Positions 10,746 through 19,647 of a stretch of DNA of 64,000 nucleotides are shown here, one piece after another. The position numbers were made by a program, and so were the translations under genes. This DNA comes from an uncultured SAR86 cluster bacterium (GTDB lineage Bacteria > Pseudomonadota > Gammaproteobacteria > Magnimaribacterales > D2472), in assembly GCA_902557645.1 (NCBI GenBank), contig CACEAP010000002.1, positions 1 through 64,000 on the forward strand. The letters run 5' to 3'. Below the pieces are notes generated by a model that had not been told where the DNA came from, searched no databases, and saw only the letters and a program-made list of their open reading frames with translations. Within the stretch, counting starts at the first letter, position 1. Each line of letters begins with the position of its first letter.

Positions 10746-11887
10746 TGAGTGTTTTAATTAAACAATCATTTGGAGAAATATCTAAAGAAAATTATCAAAA
10801 CTTAGATTCAGAAATTGAATCGCCTTTTATGCAATATGATTTTTTATATGCTCTAGAAAAAAGTAAATCAGTCTCTATTGATAATGGATGGGAGCCACTT
10901 CATTTTGTGAATGAAGAAAATGGAAACTTAAATGGTTTTATGCCTTTATATAAAAAATATAATAGCGCAGGTGAATTTGTTTTTGATCACTCTTGGTCGC
11001 ATGCATTAGAGCAAGCTGGTAGGCGGTATTATCCAAAATTATTAAGTGCAATACCCTTTACTCCATGTGCAAGTGAAAAAATTTTAGGAAAAAATAAAGG
11101 TATTAAGGACCGAATTATAAAAAACATACAAGATTATATGGCGCTAGAGGCAATAGAAAGTTGGCATGTTTTATTTCCAAATGAAGCTACCTCTAAAATA
11201 TTGAGTGATTACAATTTTATTGAGAGATTTGGATGCAAATTTATATGGAAAAATAGAAACTTTAAAAATTTTGATAGTTTCTTACAAATATTTACAGCCA
11301 GACAGAGAAAAACTATAAAAGCTGAGAGAAAGAAATGCTCAGATGCAAAAGTTAGTTTTCAAATCATTGAAAGTAAAGATATAACATATGCAGATTGGAG
11401 TATCTTCTATGAACTTTATTGTCAAACCTATCTTGATAGATGGCAGAAGCCATATCTTGAAAGAGAATTTTTTGATCTCTTAACGCAAGATTCTAGCTCA
11501 TGCCAGCCTATATTATTTTTTGCACTTCAAAATCATGAAGTTATAGGTGGTTCCTTGTGTTTTAAAAATGAGGACACCCTCTATGGTCGTCATTGGGGCA
11601 GTATAAAAAAGATTGATTCTCTTCATTTTGAAACATGCTATTACCAAGGCATAGAATACTGTATAAACAATAAACTAAAATTTTTTGACCCAGGGGTTCA
11701 AGGTGAACATAAAATCAGAAGAGGTTTTGAGCCAGAAATAACCTCATCTCTTCATTATTTTTTAAGAAATGATTTAAGAGAGGCTGTAAAAATATTTTGC
11801 AATAAAGAAAAGCATGGAATCCTGCAATACAAAAAATCATGTGAAGAATATACTCCTATTAAGAAAGAATATAGAATCGTATTATGA
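10742..11887 (+). CDS. GNAT-like N-acyltransferase, DUF482/peptidogalycan-recognition family
   Basis: SPFMQYDFLYALEKS, GWEPLHFV, FDPGVQGEHKIRRGFEP typical of this family. Confidence 0.8.
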   Translation: MMSVLIKQSFGEISKENYQNLDSEIESPFMQYDFLYALEKSKSVSIDNGWEPLHFVNEENGNLNGFMPLYKKYNSAGEFVFDHSWSHALEQAGRRYYPKLLSAIPFTPCASEKILGKNKGIKDRIIKNIQDYMALEAIESWHVLFPNEATSKILSDYNFIERFGCKFIWKNRNFKNFDSFLQIFTARQRKTIKAERKKCSDAKVSFQIIESKDITYADWSIFYELYCQTYLDRWQKPYLEREFFDLLTQDSSSCQPILFFALQNHEVIGGSLCFKNEDTLYGRHWGSIKKIDSLHFETCYYQGIEYCINNKLKFFDPGVQGEHKIRRGFEPEITSSLHYFLRNDLREAVKIFCNKEKHGILQYKKSCEEYTPIKKEYRIVL

Positions 11888-12324
11888 GGAATAGGCATTC
11901 TAAGACCGCACACCATATAGCAATATGTGAAGCTAATTATTTAAGATTAGAAAATTTATTAATAAATTTTTTAAATGATAGATATAAATTTGAATTGCAT
12001 TTAAATGATCTTGATATTCAATATATTTCTTTTCTAATTCTTGAAAGAACAAAACATACCTTGGTAATTGAAGCAAAACAAAATGATATATCATCATCTC
12101 TGAATGATTTTGTTATAAGAATAAACGTTTTTATAGATGCTGGTTTGGCAGAGGTTGCTTCATACCAAAGCGAGAAACCATTACCATTCTTTTTCAAAAA
12201 ATCTTCTATACAGTCCAAAGATGAAAAAGATCAACAAAACAGATTTCTTACAGAATGGTTGGAAAGTATTTTTATTTCGGGAATAGCTCCTAAGTCCGCT
12301 ATAGAAAAAATATTTGATGATTAA
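11884..12324 (+). CDS. yqiB: DUF1249 (YqiB-like) protein
   Basis: CEANYLRLENLL motif; followed by YqiA-like esterase, matching the enterobacterial yqiB-yqiA neighbourhood. Confidence 0.7.
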   Translation: MRNRHSKTAHHIAICEANYLRLENLLINFLNDRYKFELHLNDLDIQYISFLILERTKHTLVIEAKQNDISSSLNDFVIRINVFIDAGLAEVASYQSEKPLPFFFKKSSIQSKDEKDQQNRFLTEWLESIFISGIAPKSAIEKIFDD

Positions 12325-12892
12325 ATCGATATTTTATTTCCATGGATTTATGTCTTCTTCAGATTCAACTAAAGCTCAAATATTTAAAGAATATATAGTT
12401 AAGAATCACAAAAATATAAAACTATACATACCTAATATTGCTGATAAATTTACAGAAGCAATACCTCAACTTAATAAATTAATAGAAGAATCAAATGCTA
12501 ATGAAATGGTATTTATGGGAAGCTCTCTTGGTGGATTTTTTGCAACTCATTACGCAGAATGTTTTAAATCAAAAGCGGTTGTTATAAATCCTGCAATTAA
12601 TCCTTCAGATGGTTTAAAGATATATTTAGGTGATAATGAAAATTATGCAAATGGTAATAAATTTGAACTTACTATAGATGATATTGATGCTATTAAAGCT
12701 TTAGAGGTTGATTCTATTAAGAATCCAAAGAATTATCTTTTATTATGTGAATCCGATGATGAGGTCCTGAATTATCTTGATGCAGTTAGATTTTATAAAG
12801 CATCATATCAAGATATAAGCTTTGGTGGAGATCACTCTTATAGTCGCTTTAAAGAAAAACTGGAAATTATAAAGAAATTCATTAAAATATAG
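12314..12892 (+). CDS. yqiA: YqiA/YcfP family alpha/beta-fold hydrolase
   Basis: FYFHGFMSSSDSTKA, GSSLGGFFATHYAE, GGDHSYSRF; nucleophile elbow GxSxGG. Confidence 0.8.
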   Translation: MMIKSIFYFHGFMSSSDSTKAQIFKEYIVKNHKNIKLYIPNIADKFTEAIPQLNKLIEESNANEMVFMGSSLGGFFATHYAECFKSKAVVINPAINPSDGLKIYLGDNENYANGNKFELTIDDIDAIKALEVDSIKNPKNYLLLCESDDEVLNYLDAVRFYKASYQDISFGGDHSYSRFKEKLEIIKKFIKI

Positions 12893-12896
12893 CATA

Positions 12897-12964
12897 TGCG
12901 CAATATAGGTGCATAAATTAATTAATGCACTATAATAATACTTAAAATGCACTAAAAAAGTACT
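12897..12964 (+). promoter_or_regulatory. Candidate NtrC-binding sites (TGCGCAATATAGGTGCA 12897-12913; TGCACTATAATAATACT 12926-12942; TGCACTAAAAAAGTACT 12948-12964)
   Basis: Resemble the NtrC consensus TGCACC-N5-GGTGCA; upstream of a sigma-54-like promoter and a glutamine synthetase gene. Confidence 0.65.
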
Positions 12965-12980
12965 TTTTTTAATATAATTG

Positions 12981-12998
12981 TGGCACTGTTATTGCATG
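12981..12998 (+). promoter_or_regulatory. Sigma-54 (RpoN) -24/-12 promoter
   Basis: TGGCACTGTTATTGCATG, matching TGGCAC-N5-TTGCA with GG and GC 12 bp apart. Confidence 0.85.
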
Positions 12999-13031
12999 CT
13001 ATATGTTAGTTAACTAATTTTAGGAGAAAAA

Positions 13032-14012
13032 ATGTCAGAATTTAAAACATATGAATATGTTTGGTTAGATGGTTATAAACCAGAACCATCAATGCGAAGT
13101 AAAGTAAAAGCAACTAAAGCTGATACACCACCTGAATGGTCTTTTGATGGATCATCAACTCAACAAGCAGAAGGCGGAAGTTCAGATTGCTTATTGCTTC
13201 CAGTCCAAACATATGTAAATAAGAATGGTCATGATTTAGTAATGACGCAAGTTCAAGCTGCTGATCATACTACTCACCCATCAAATTTTAGAGCAGCAGC
13301 TGAAGAAGTTGTTACTGATGAATGGTGGTTTGGTTTCGAGCAGGAGTTCTTTTTTACTGACCCTCAAACAGGAGAGCCTTTAGGCTGGGAAGATGGAGAG
13401 CCTAGAGAACAAGGTGATTACTATTGTGGAGTTGGAGCCAGTAATGTTGTTGGTAGAGAAATCTCAGATGTCCATTTAGCGGCATGCCTCGATATGGGTA
13501 TTGAACTTACAGGTACAAATGCTGAAGTAGCATTAGGACAATGGGAATATCAATGCTTTGGAAAAGGTATTAAAGCTGCAGATGACCTTTGGATAAGCAG
13601 ATACTTGCTTTATAAGATTGCTGAAGAATTTGGAGTTGGTGTGAATATTCATCCAAAACCAAAGACTGGTGACTGGAATGGTTCTGGTATGCATTGTAAT
13701 TTCTCAAATGAGGCTATGAGAACTGCAGGTTCAGAAGAGTTATTTTCATCAATGTGTGACAAATTAGGTGAAGTGCATGAAGAAGGTATTGCAGCCTATG
13801 GTTCTGATAATGATATGAGGTTAACTGGTTTACATGAAACTCAAAGCATTGATACTTTCTCATACGGAGTTAGTGACAGAGGTGCGAGTATTAGAATTCC
13901 AGTATACACAGTTGAGCATGACTGGAATGGCTACTTAGAAGATAGAAGACCTGCTTCAAATGCTGATCCATATAAAATTATTGCTCATATCGTAGGGACA
14001 TTAACAAAATAA
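13032..14012 (+). CDS. glnII: Glutamine synthetase, type II (eukaryotic-like, beta-grasp)
   Basis: YEYVWLDGYKPEPSMRSKVK, WSFDGSSTQQAEGGSSDC, NIHPKPKTGDWNGSGMHCNFS, LTGLHETQSIDTFSYGVSDRGASIRIP; about 326 aa, GSII size rather than GSI. Confidence 0.9.
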   Translation: MSEFKTYEYVWLDGYKPEPSMRSKVKATKADTPPEWSFDGSSTQQAEGGSSDCLLLPVQTYVNKNGHDLVMTQVQAADHTTHPSNFRAAAEEVVTDEWWFGFEQEFFFTDPQTGEPLGWEDGEPREQGDYYCGVGASNVVGREISDVHLAACLDMGIELTGTNAEVALGQWEYQCFGKGIKAADDLWISRYLLYKIAEEFGVGVNIHPKPKTGDWNGSGMHCNFSNEAMRTAGSEELFSSMCDKLGEVHEEGIAAYGSDNDMRLTGLHETQSIDTFSYGVSDRGASIRIPVYTVEHDWNGYLEDRRPASNADPYKIIAHIVGTLTK

Positions 14013-14025
14013 AAATCCAAATTAT

Positions 14026-14047
14026 CGACTCCTCGAAAGAGGAGTCG
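14026..14047 (+). promoter_or_regulatory. GAAA-tetraloop hairpin overlapping the ntrB SD
   Basis: CGACTCCTC-GAAA-GAGGAGTCG: perfect 9-bp stem; the right arm contains GAGGAG, 13 nt before the ntrB ATG; no T-tract follows. Confidence 0.75.
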
Positions 14048-14057
14048 TATCTACTCC

Positions 14058-15146
14058 ATGGTTGATTTAGAAAAGTTAGATATATCATTACTAAATCATT
14101 TAACTACTGAAATTATAGTATTAGATGAATCTAAAAAAGTGTTATGGATTAACGATTCTGCTCAGGCAAATGGTTGGAGTAAGGATTCAAATGATCTTTC
14201 TTCTTTTTCAGCAATGTTATCTCCTGATACTGAAGAAGAGATACGAAGAATTATTAATATGGCTATTGATGATCGAAAATCAATTACCAAAAGAGATTTT
14301 GAGTTAAAGGCTAACAAAGAAGATTCACGTGAAGTAGATCTTACAGTTTCTTACTCGCCAAAGGACAGTCTAATTATCGTAGAGGTAATGAGTGTTGATA
14401 ATTTAAATAAAATTATTGACTCCTCAAAATCAGCTTCCTCGCAAAGAATAGCAGCAAACCTTGCACGCACTCTTGCCCACGAAGTAAAGAATCCATTAGC
14501 TGGTATTAAAGGGAGTGCGCAAATACTCAGCTCAAAAGCAAAAGATGATTTCTCAGAAAAATTTCTTAAAATTATTATTGAAGAGACTGAAAGATTAAAT
14601 TCAATTGTATCTAAAATATTAACGCCTCCACAAAAACCAAACATGGAACCATTTAATATTCACTCTGCTCTTGAAAGAGTACACTCCCTTGCATTAGCAG
14701 AAGGAATATCAAATGCAAATCTATTAAGAGACTATGATCCTAGCATTCCAGATATTAATGGAGATGAAAATTTATTTATTCATGCAATATTAAATATAGT
14801 AAAAAATGCTATACAAGCTATAGATATTAATAATAATGAAGCTTCTATAACTATCTCTTCAAGAGTAGGATACAGTAGACCTATAAACGGGAAAGTCTTC
14901 TCAACTATATGTCAAATTGACATAAGTGATACAGGTCCTGGTATACCTGATGAAATCCAAGAACAAGTTTTTTTTCCAATGATGTCCACAAAAGATGATG
15001 GATCTGGGTTAGGTCTATCAATTGCTCAAGATATAATAAGGATTCATGGTGGCTCAATAGCATTCTCAAGCAAGCCCGGTAACACAGTTTTCTCTATTTT
15101 ATTACCACTGCCAATTGTTCAATTAAAGGGGGTAGCGAATGCATAA
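14058..15146 (+). CDS. glnL: Nitrogen regulation sensor histidine kinase NtrB
   Basis: H-box LARTLAHEVKNPLAGIKGSAQIL, N-box IVKNAIQAI, GxG boxes; followed by ntrC. Confidence 0.93.
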   Translation: MVDLEKLDISLLNHLTTEIIVLDESKKVLWINDSAQANGWSKDSNDLSSFSAMLSPDTEEEIRRIINMAIDDRKSITKRDFELKANKEDSREVDLTVSYSPKDSLIIVEVMSVDNLNKIIDSSKSASSQRIAANLARTLAHEVKNPLAGIKGSAQILSSKAKDDFSEKFLKIIIEETERLNSIVSKILTPPQKPNMEPFNIHSALERVHSLALAEGISNANLLRDYDPSIPDINGDENLFIHAILNIVKNAIQAIDINNNEASITISSRVGYSRPINGKVFSTICQIDISDTGPGIPDEIQEQVFFPMMSTKDDGSGLGLSIAQDIIRIHGGSIAFSSKPGNTVFSILLPLPIVQLKGVANA

Positions 15147-16518
15147 GATATGGGTAGCTGATGATGATGCAGCCATTCGAACAATCTTAGAAGAAAGCCT
15201 AAATACTGCTGGGTTTGAAACTACTATATTTCCTGATGCTGATAGTCTTATAGATAATCTAAATACATCTCAACCTGACCTAGTTATAACAGATATTAAA
15301 ATGCCCGGAACTCATGGATATGACCTTTTAAAACATTTTAATGATAATTACGAAGATATCCCTGTAATAGTTATGACTGCATTTACTGATATGCAAGCTG
15401 CAATTGATTCTTATGGAGGTGGAGCATTTGAATATATGCCTAAACCTTTTGATTTAAATGAAGCAACAGATATTATAAATAGAGCTCTTGAAGGTAAGCC
15501 AAAAACTAAAGGCTTAAAAGGCAAGCCTTCTTCTGAAATTATTGGAAATGCTAATTCTATGCAGTTAGTTTTTAGAGCTATAGGAAAGTTATCAAATACA
15601 AATGCTACTGTTCTAATCCAAGGAGAGTCTGGAACAGGTAAGGAGCTTATAGCCAAATCACTACATAAAAATAGCCCAAGACATGACATGCCATTCGTTG
15701 CTCTTAATATGGCAGATATCCCAAAAGAACTAATTGAATCAGAATTATTTGGCCATGAAAAAGGCGCTTTCACAGGAGCAGTTGAAAAAAGAATTGGTAG
15801 GTTTGAGCAAGCAAATGGTGGAACATTATTTCTAGATGAAATTGGAGATATGCCCTTAGAATGTCAAACAAGATTATTAAGAGTCTTATCTAATAAAGAG
15901 TTTTATAGAGTAGGTGGTGATAAACCCATTAAAGTAGATGTGAGAATCTTGGCAGCAACACACCAAGACCTTCATAGTTTAGTAAGCTTATCTAAATTTA
16001 GAGAGGATCTTTTCTATAGATTAAATGTCATTAGAATTGAGGTTCCAAAACTCAAAGAAAGAATTGATGACATAAAATTACTAGCTACAGCATTTCTAAA
16101 GATGCATTCAGACTCCCTAGGTGAAGAATTAAGAGTGCTCAGCAAAGAAGCATTAGAAGTTTTGGAGAAATATAATTGGCCAGGCAATGTAAGGCAATTA
16201 GAAAATATTTGTTACTGGTTAACACTTATGTCTCCAACTCAGAATATAAAAGTTGAAGACTTACCAAATGAAATTAAAGATTTTGATAATCTTGAAGATG
16301 ATCTTCCAACTGATTGGGAAAAAGGATTTTCTATATGGTTAAAGAATTTATCTAATAGCAAGGACTCAAATTTATTAGATATAGTTGGGCCTAAATTAGA
16401 TAAAATGTTAATAAAAACAGCTTTAGAAAAAACAAATGGTCGTAAAAATGATGCAGCTGTTTTATTGGGCTGGGGAAGAAACACTCTTAGCAAAAAGATT
16501 AAAGAATTAGGGCTGTAG
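15139..16518 (+). CDS. glnG: Nitrogen regulation response regulator NtrC (sigma-54 activator)
   Basis: Receiver DLVITDIKMPG, AAA+ GESGTGKELIAKSLH, ESELFGHEKGAFTGA, C-terminal Fis-type HTH. Confidence 0.95.
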   Translation: MHKIWVADDDAAIRTILEESLNTAGFETTIFPDADSLIDNLNTSQPDLVITDIKMPGTHGYDLLKHFNDNYEDIPVIVMTAFTDMQAAIDSYGGGAFEYMPKPFDLNEATDIINRALEGKPKTKGLKGKPSSEIIGNANSMQLVFRAIGKLSNTNATVLIQGESGTGKELIAKSLHKNSPRHDMPFVALNMADIPKELIESELFGHEKGAFTGAVEKRIGRFEQANGGTLFLDEIGDMPLECQTRLLRVLSNKEFYRVGGDKPIKVDVRILAATHQDLHSLVSLSKFREDLFYRLNVIRIEVPKLKERIDDIKLLATAFLKMHSDSLGEELRVLSKEALEVLEKYNWPGNVRQLENICYWLTLMSPTQNIKVEDLPNEIKDFDNLEDDLPTDWEKGFSIWLKNLSNSKDSNLLDIVGPKLDKMLIKTALEKTNGRKNDAAVLLGWGRNTLSKKIKELGL

Positions 16519-16935
16519 TTATTTTGTAATTAAAGGTAGGCCTTCTTGCTGCCAAGTCATAACGCCACCAGTTAGAATATTTATGTTTGTATACTTCATA
16601 TTCTTCAACTTTTCTCCGATATTTGCTGATTGTCTCCCCATTGCACAAACTAAAATAATTGGTTGAGTTAAGTCAGATGATATTTGATGAGAATGATTAT
16701 CAAAATTATCAAGAGGCATATTAATAGAATTAGCTATATGACCGACTTCAAATTCTTCTGAAGTCCTTAAATCAATAACTGTTGCTGAGCTTTTATTGGT
16801 TAATCTAGTTAAGTCTGCACAAGAAATTTTACTTCCACCTCTATTCATTTCATAGCGAGACCATAAGATAATGGTTAAAAAAAGTGGAAATGATAGATAC
16901 CAATTGTCTATTAAGAATAAATTGAATTCGAACAT
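16519..16935 (-). CDS. Rhodanese-like domain protein with N-terminal membrane anchor
   Basis: VIDLRTSEEFEVGHIANSINMPL ... ILVCAMGRQS, GGVMTWQQEGLPL. Confidence 0.88.
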   Translation of the reverse strand: MFEFNLFLIDNWYLSFPLFLTIILWSRYEMNRGGSKISCADLTRLTNKSSATVIDLRTSEEFEVGHIANSINMPLDNFDNHSHQISSDLTQPIILVCAMGRQSANIGEKLKNMKYTNINILTGGVMTWQQEGLPLITK

Positions 16936-16985
16936 AGTGTTATTATCTCTTAAAATAAGTCACTTGTGTTTAATGGAGTAAAGAA

Positions 16986-17612
16986 ATGGGCTTAAAAAGT
17001 AATCTTGTTTTAGTGAGGCATGGGCAAAGTGAATGGAATGAAAAAAATCTTTTTACTGGTTGGAAGGACCCAGGATTAACTGAGCTAGGATATGAAGAAG
17101 CAAAAAAAGCTGGAGAGCTTATAAAGGCTACTGAAATAATTTTTACGTCTATGTTTACATCAGCGCTAAAAAGGGCTCAATTAACTGGTGAAATAATTTT
17201 AAAAGGGATCGGCCAAGTAGAAATTCCTGTTATAAAGGACCAAGCACTTAACGAAAGAGATTATGGAAGCCTATCAGGCCTCAATAAGGACGATGCAAGA
17301 GAAAAATGGGGTAATGAGCAAGTTCATATATGGAGAAGATCCTATGATACGCCTCCACCAGATGGAGAAAGTCTTAAGAATACTGCTGAAAGAGTGCTGC
17401 CCTACTTCAATGAATTAGTTATGCCTATGATATTTAATGGGGACAATATACTTGTAGCAGCCCATGGGAATTCATTAAGGGCATTAATTATGCAACTAGA
17501 TAAAATATCTGAAGAAAATATCGTTAAGTTAGAGATACCTACTGGAGCTCCTATACATTATCAATTTGCTGAAGATGGCTCTGTTGCATTAAAGCAAAAT
17601 CTATATGAATGA
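16986..17612 (+). CDS. gpmA: 2,3-bisphosphoglycerate-dependent phosphoglycerate mutase
   Basis: [54 protein letters not shown]. Confidence 0.95.
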   Translation: MGLKSNLVLVRHGQSEWNEKNLFTGWKDPGLTELGYEEAKKAGELIKATEIIFTSMFTSALKRAQLTGEIILKGIGQVEIPVIKDQALNERDYGSLSGLNKDDAREKWGNEQVHIWRRSYDTPPPDGESLKNTAERVLPYFNELVMPMIFNGDNILVAAHGNSLRALIMQLDKISEENIVKLEIPTGAPIHYQFAEDGSVALKQNLYE

Positions 17613-18631
17613 TTAATCTCCAAAAAAATAATATAGACATTGCCAATTATATTGTTGATTGGTATTTGCATGCAGGTAGGCAAGATTTACCCTGGCGAAA
17701 TAATATATCGCCATACAGAGTATGGATTTCTGAGATCATGCTGCAACAAACTCAAGTCAAAACTGTAATTCCATATTACAAAAGATTTCTACACAAGTTT
17801 CCTACATTGGATAGCTTAATGGTAGCTACCGAAGATGAAATCATAGCACTATGGTCAGGTCTTGGTTTTTATAGAAGAGCGAAGAATATATTTAAGGCAA
17901 AAGAAAAAATTAGATTAGAGCTAAATGGCAAATTTCCAAAAGACTTTGAAGAGCTAAAATTATTACCTGGTATTGGTGAATCAACTGCTGGTGCAATAAT
18001 GTCCATTGCCTATAAAAAATCTTATCCAATTCTTGATGCTAATGTAAAAAGAGTTTTATCTAGATTTGCAAAAGTTAAAGAAACCTCTTTATCAAAGAGA
18101 GATAAAAAATTATGGGAAATTTCCAGTAATGTAACCCCAAAATCAGATATATTTGAATATACACAAGGAATCATGGATCTTGGAGCAACAATTTGCACAA
18201 CTAAAGATCCTGATTGTCTCCAATGTCCATTAAATGAAATATGTGCATCTTCTTATAATGTAAAAGCTCCTAAAAAAATATCTAAAGTTATCAAAATTAA
18301 GCCTATTCGAGAATTAGACTTTACTCTTGCTTATACAAATAAGCACATACTATTATTTAAAAGAAATCAGGAAACTTTTTGGGAGGGTTTGTGGCTGCCT
18401 TCAGATGATCCAAAGAGTCACAATATATATAATTCAAAATCAATAAAACAGCATAATGTTAATGTGCATCATAAACTAACCCATCTAGATCTAAATCTGA
18501 ATATAAGTCTATTGAGCTATAATAATATTTTTAAAGTAAAAACAAATGCCGAGCATTGCTGGATAAAGAAAACACAAATTGATTCTTTTGGTATGCCTGC
18601 TCCTATTAAAAAGATTATCTCAACATTATGA
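17609..18631 (+). CDS. mutY: A/G-specific adenine glycosylase
   Basis: [66 protein letters not shown] (4Fe-4S cysteines). Confidence 0.95.
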   Translation: MINLQKNNIDIANYIVDWYLHAGRQDLPWRNNISPYRVWISEIMLQQTQVKTVIPYYKRFLHKFPTLDSLMVATEDEIIALWSGLGFYRRAKNIFKAKEKIRLELNGKFPKDFEELKLLPGIGESTAGAIMSIAYKKSYPILDANVKRVLSRFAKVKETSLSKRDKKLWEISSNVTPKSDIFEYTQGIMDLGATICTTKDPDCLQCPLNEICASSYNVKAPKKISKVIKIKPIRELDFTLAYTNKHILLFKRNQETFWEGLWLPSDDPKSHNIYNSKSIKQHNVNVHHKLTHLDLNLNISLLSYNNIFKVKTNAEHCWIKKTQIDSFGMPAPIKKIISTL

Positions 18632-18897
18632 CAAAGACAGTGTTCTGTAAAAAATATCAAGAAAACCTCCCAGCCCTGGAGATGCCCCCAATGCCAGGAG
18701 CTAGGGGTCAAGAGTTAATGGATACTGTTTCTAGGAAAGCTTGGGATGAATGGAAGTCACATCAAACAACCTTAATAAATGAAAAGCATCTAGATATGTC
18801 TAATCCTGAAAATAGAATGTGGCTTTTAGATCAAATGGAAAATTTCTTTAATAATGAAGATTATGAAAAGCCAGCTGGGTTTAAACCATTAGATTAA
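18628..18897 (+). CDS. yggX: Probable Fe(2+)-trafficking protein YggX
   Basis: VFCKKYQENLPALEMPPMPGARGQEL, AWDEWKSHQTTLINEKHL; mutY-yggX synteny. Confidence 0.95.
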   Translation: MTKTVFCKKYQENLPALEMPPMPGARGQELMDTVSRKAWDEWKSHQTTLINEKHLDMSNPENRMWLLDQMENFFNNEDYEKPAGFKPLD

Positions 18898-18900
18898 TTT

Positions 18901-18921
18901 TTTTGTTCTTTGATAAATAAA
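18901..18921 (+). repeat. Left arm of inverted repeat flanking tRNA-Phe
   Basis: TTTTGTTCTTTGATAAATAAA; reverse complement matches 19066-19086 at 20/21 positions. Confidence 0.85.
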
Positions 18922-18941
18922 CTATGGGCTCCAAGAACCTA

Positions 18942-18970
18942 ATGACAATATACATAAACTTGCCTATAAT
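18942..18970 (+). promoter_or_regulatory. Sigma-70 promoter of tRNA-Phe
   Basis: ATGACA (-35), 17-bp spacer, TATAAT (-10), about 17 nt before the tRNA 5' end. Confidence 0.65.
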
Positions 18971-18986
18971 CCACAATTCACTTTAA

Positions 18987-19062
18987 GCCCAGATAGCTCA
19001 GTTGGTAGAGCAAAGGACTGAAAATCCTTGTGTCGGTGGTTCGATCCCACCTCTGGGCACCA
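18987..19062 (+). tRNA. tRNA-Phe (GAA anticodon)
   Basis: GCCCAGATAGCTCAGTTGGTAGAGCAAAGGACTGAAAATCCTTGTGTCGGTGGTTCGATCCCACCTCTGGGCACCA: cloverleaf arms, GGTTCGATCC T-loop, encoded CCA. Confidence 0.97.
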
Positions 19063-19065
19063 TCA

Positions 19066-19086
19066 TTTATTAATCAAAGAACAAAA
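19066..19086 (+). repeat. Right arm of inverted repeat flanking tRNA-Phe
   Basis: TTTATTAATCAAAGAACAAAA; see left arm. Confidence 0.85.
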
Positions 19087-19158
19087 TAATAACTAATAAG
19101 CATAGGTTTTTACATATTTATGGCCTGTTAAACAGGTATTTTCTGATATAATGTCAAT

Positions 19159-19617
19159 GTGATTGACAATAATTCTGATGAAAATTTCCTTGAATCTAAT
19201 CTTTTAAGATTATTAACAAAAACATCCCAATGGATGGAGTCTGAGATACATAAATTAAATAAAACTTATAAGCATGAATTCTCAATTGCTGAAATTAAGG
19301 TGCTTGATGGTCTTAAAGGTAAACAAAAATCTATTGCAGAGCTTGCTAGAGTTTTACAGATTTCTCGCCAAGCAGTTCATAAGACTATTCATAAACTCAA
19401 GGATAAGGGGTATTTAGAATTAGTAATCGATAAAAACAATAAAAAAGACCGAAAAGTAATAATTACTCAGAATGGAAAAAATGAGAGGAATAAAAGACTT
19501 GAGGATATAGTTGAAATTGAACAAAAAATTTCTTGGGTTATAGGTGAAAGAAATTTAGATTACGTAAAGGAGATATTACTTGAACATATTAGATATATAA
19601 AATCTCAAAATAGTTGA
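19159..19617 (+). CDS. MarR family transcriptional regulator
   Basis: KSIAELARVLQISRQAVHKTIHKLKDKGYLELVIDKNNKKDRKVIITQNGK: winged HTH. GTG start, or ATG at 19234. Confidence 0.85.
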   Translation: MIDNNSDENFLESNLLRLLTKTSQWMESEIHKLNKTYKHEFSIAEIKVLDGLKGKQKSIAELARVLQISRQAVHKTIHKLKDKGYLELVIDKNNKKDRKVIITQNGKNERNKRLEDIVEIEQKISWVIGERNLDYVKEILLEHIRYIKSQNS

Positions 19618-19647
19618 AGAACATGCTTATAAACCTAATAATAAGTT

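Noticed and set aside
14125-16493. Internal/antisense ORFs within ntrB and ntrC (14125-14307 +, 14351-14644 -, 15411-15773 -, 16239-16493 -)
   Set aside because: Alternative frames of well-supported two-component genes.
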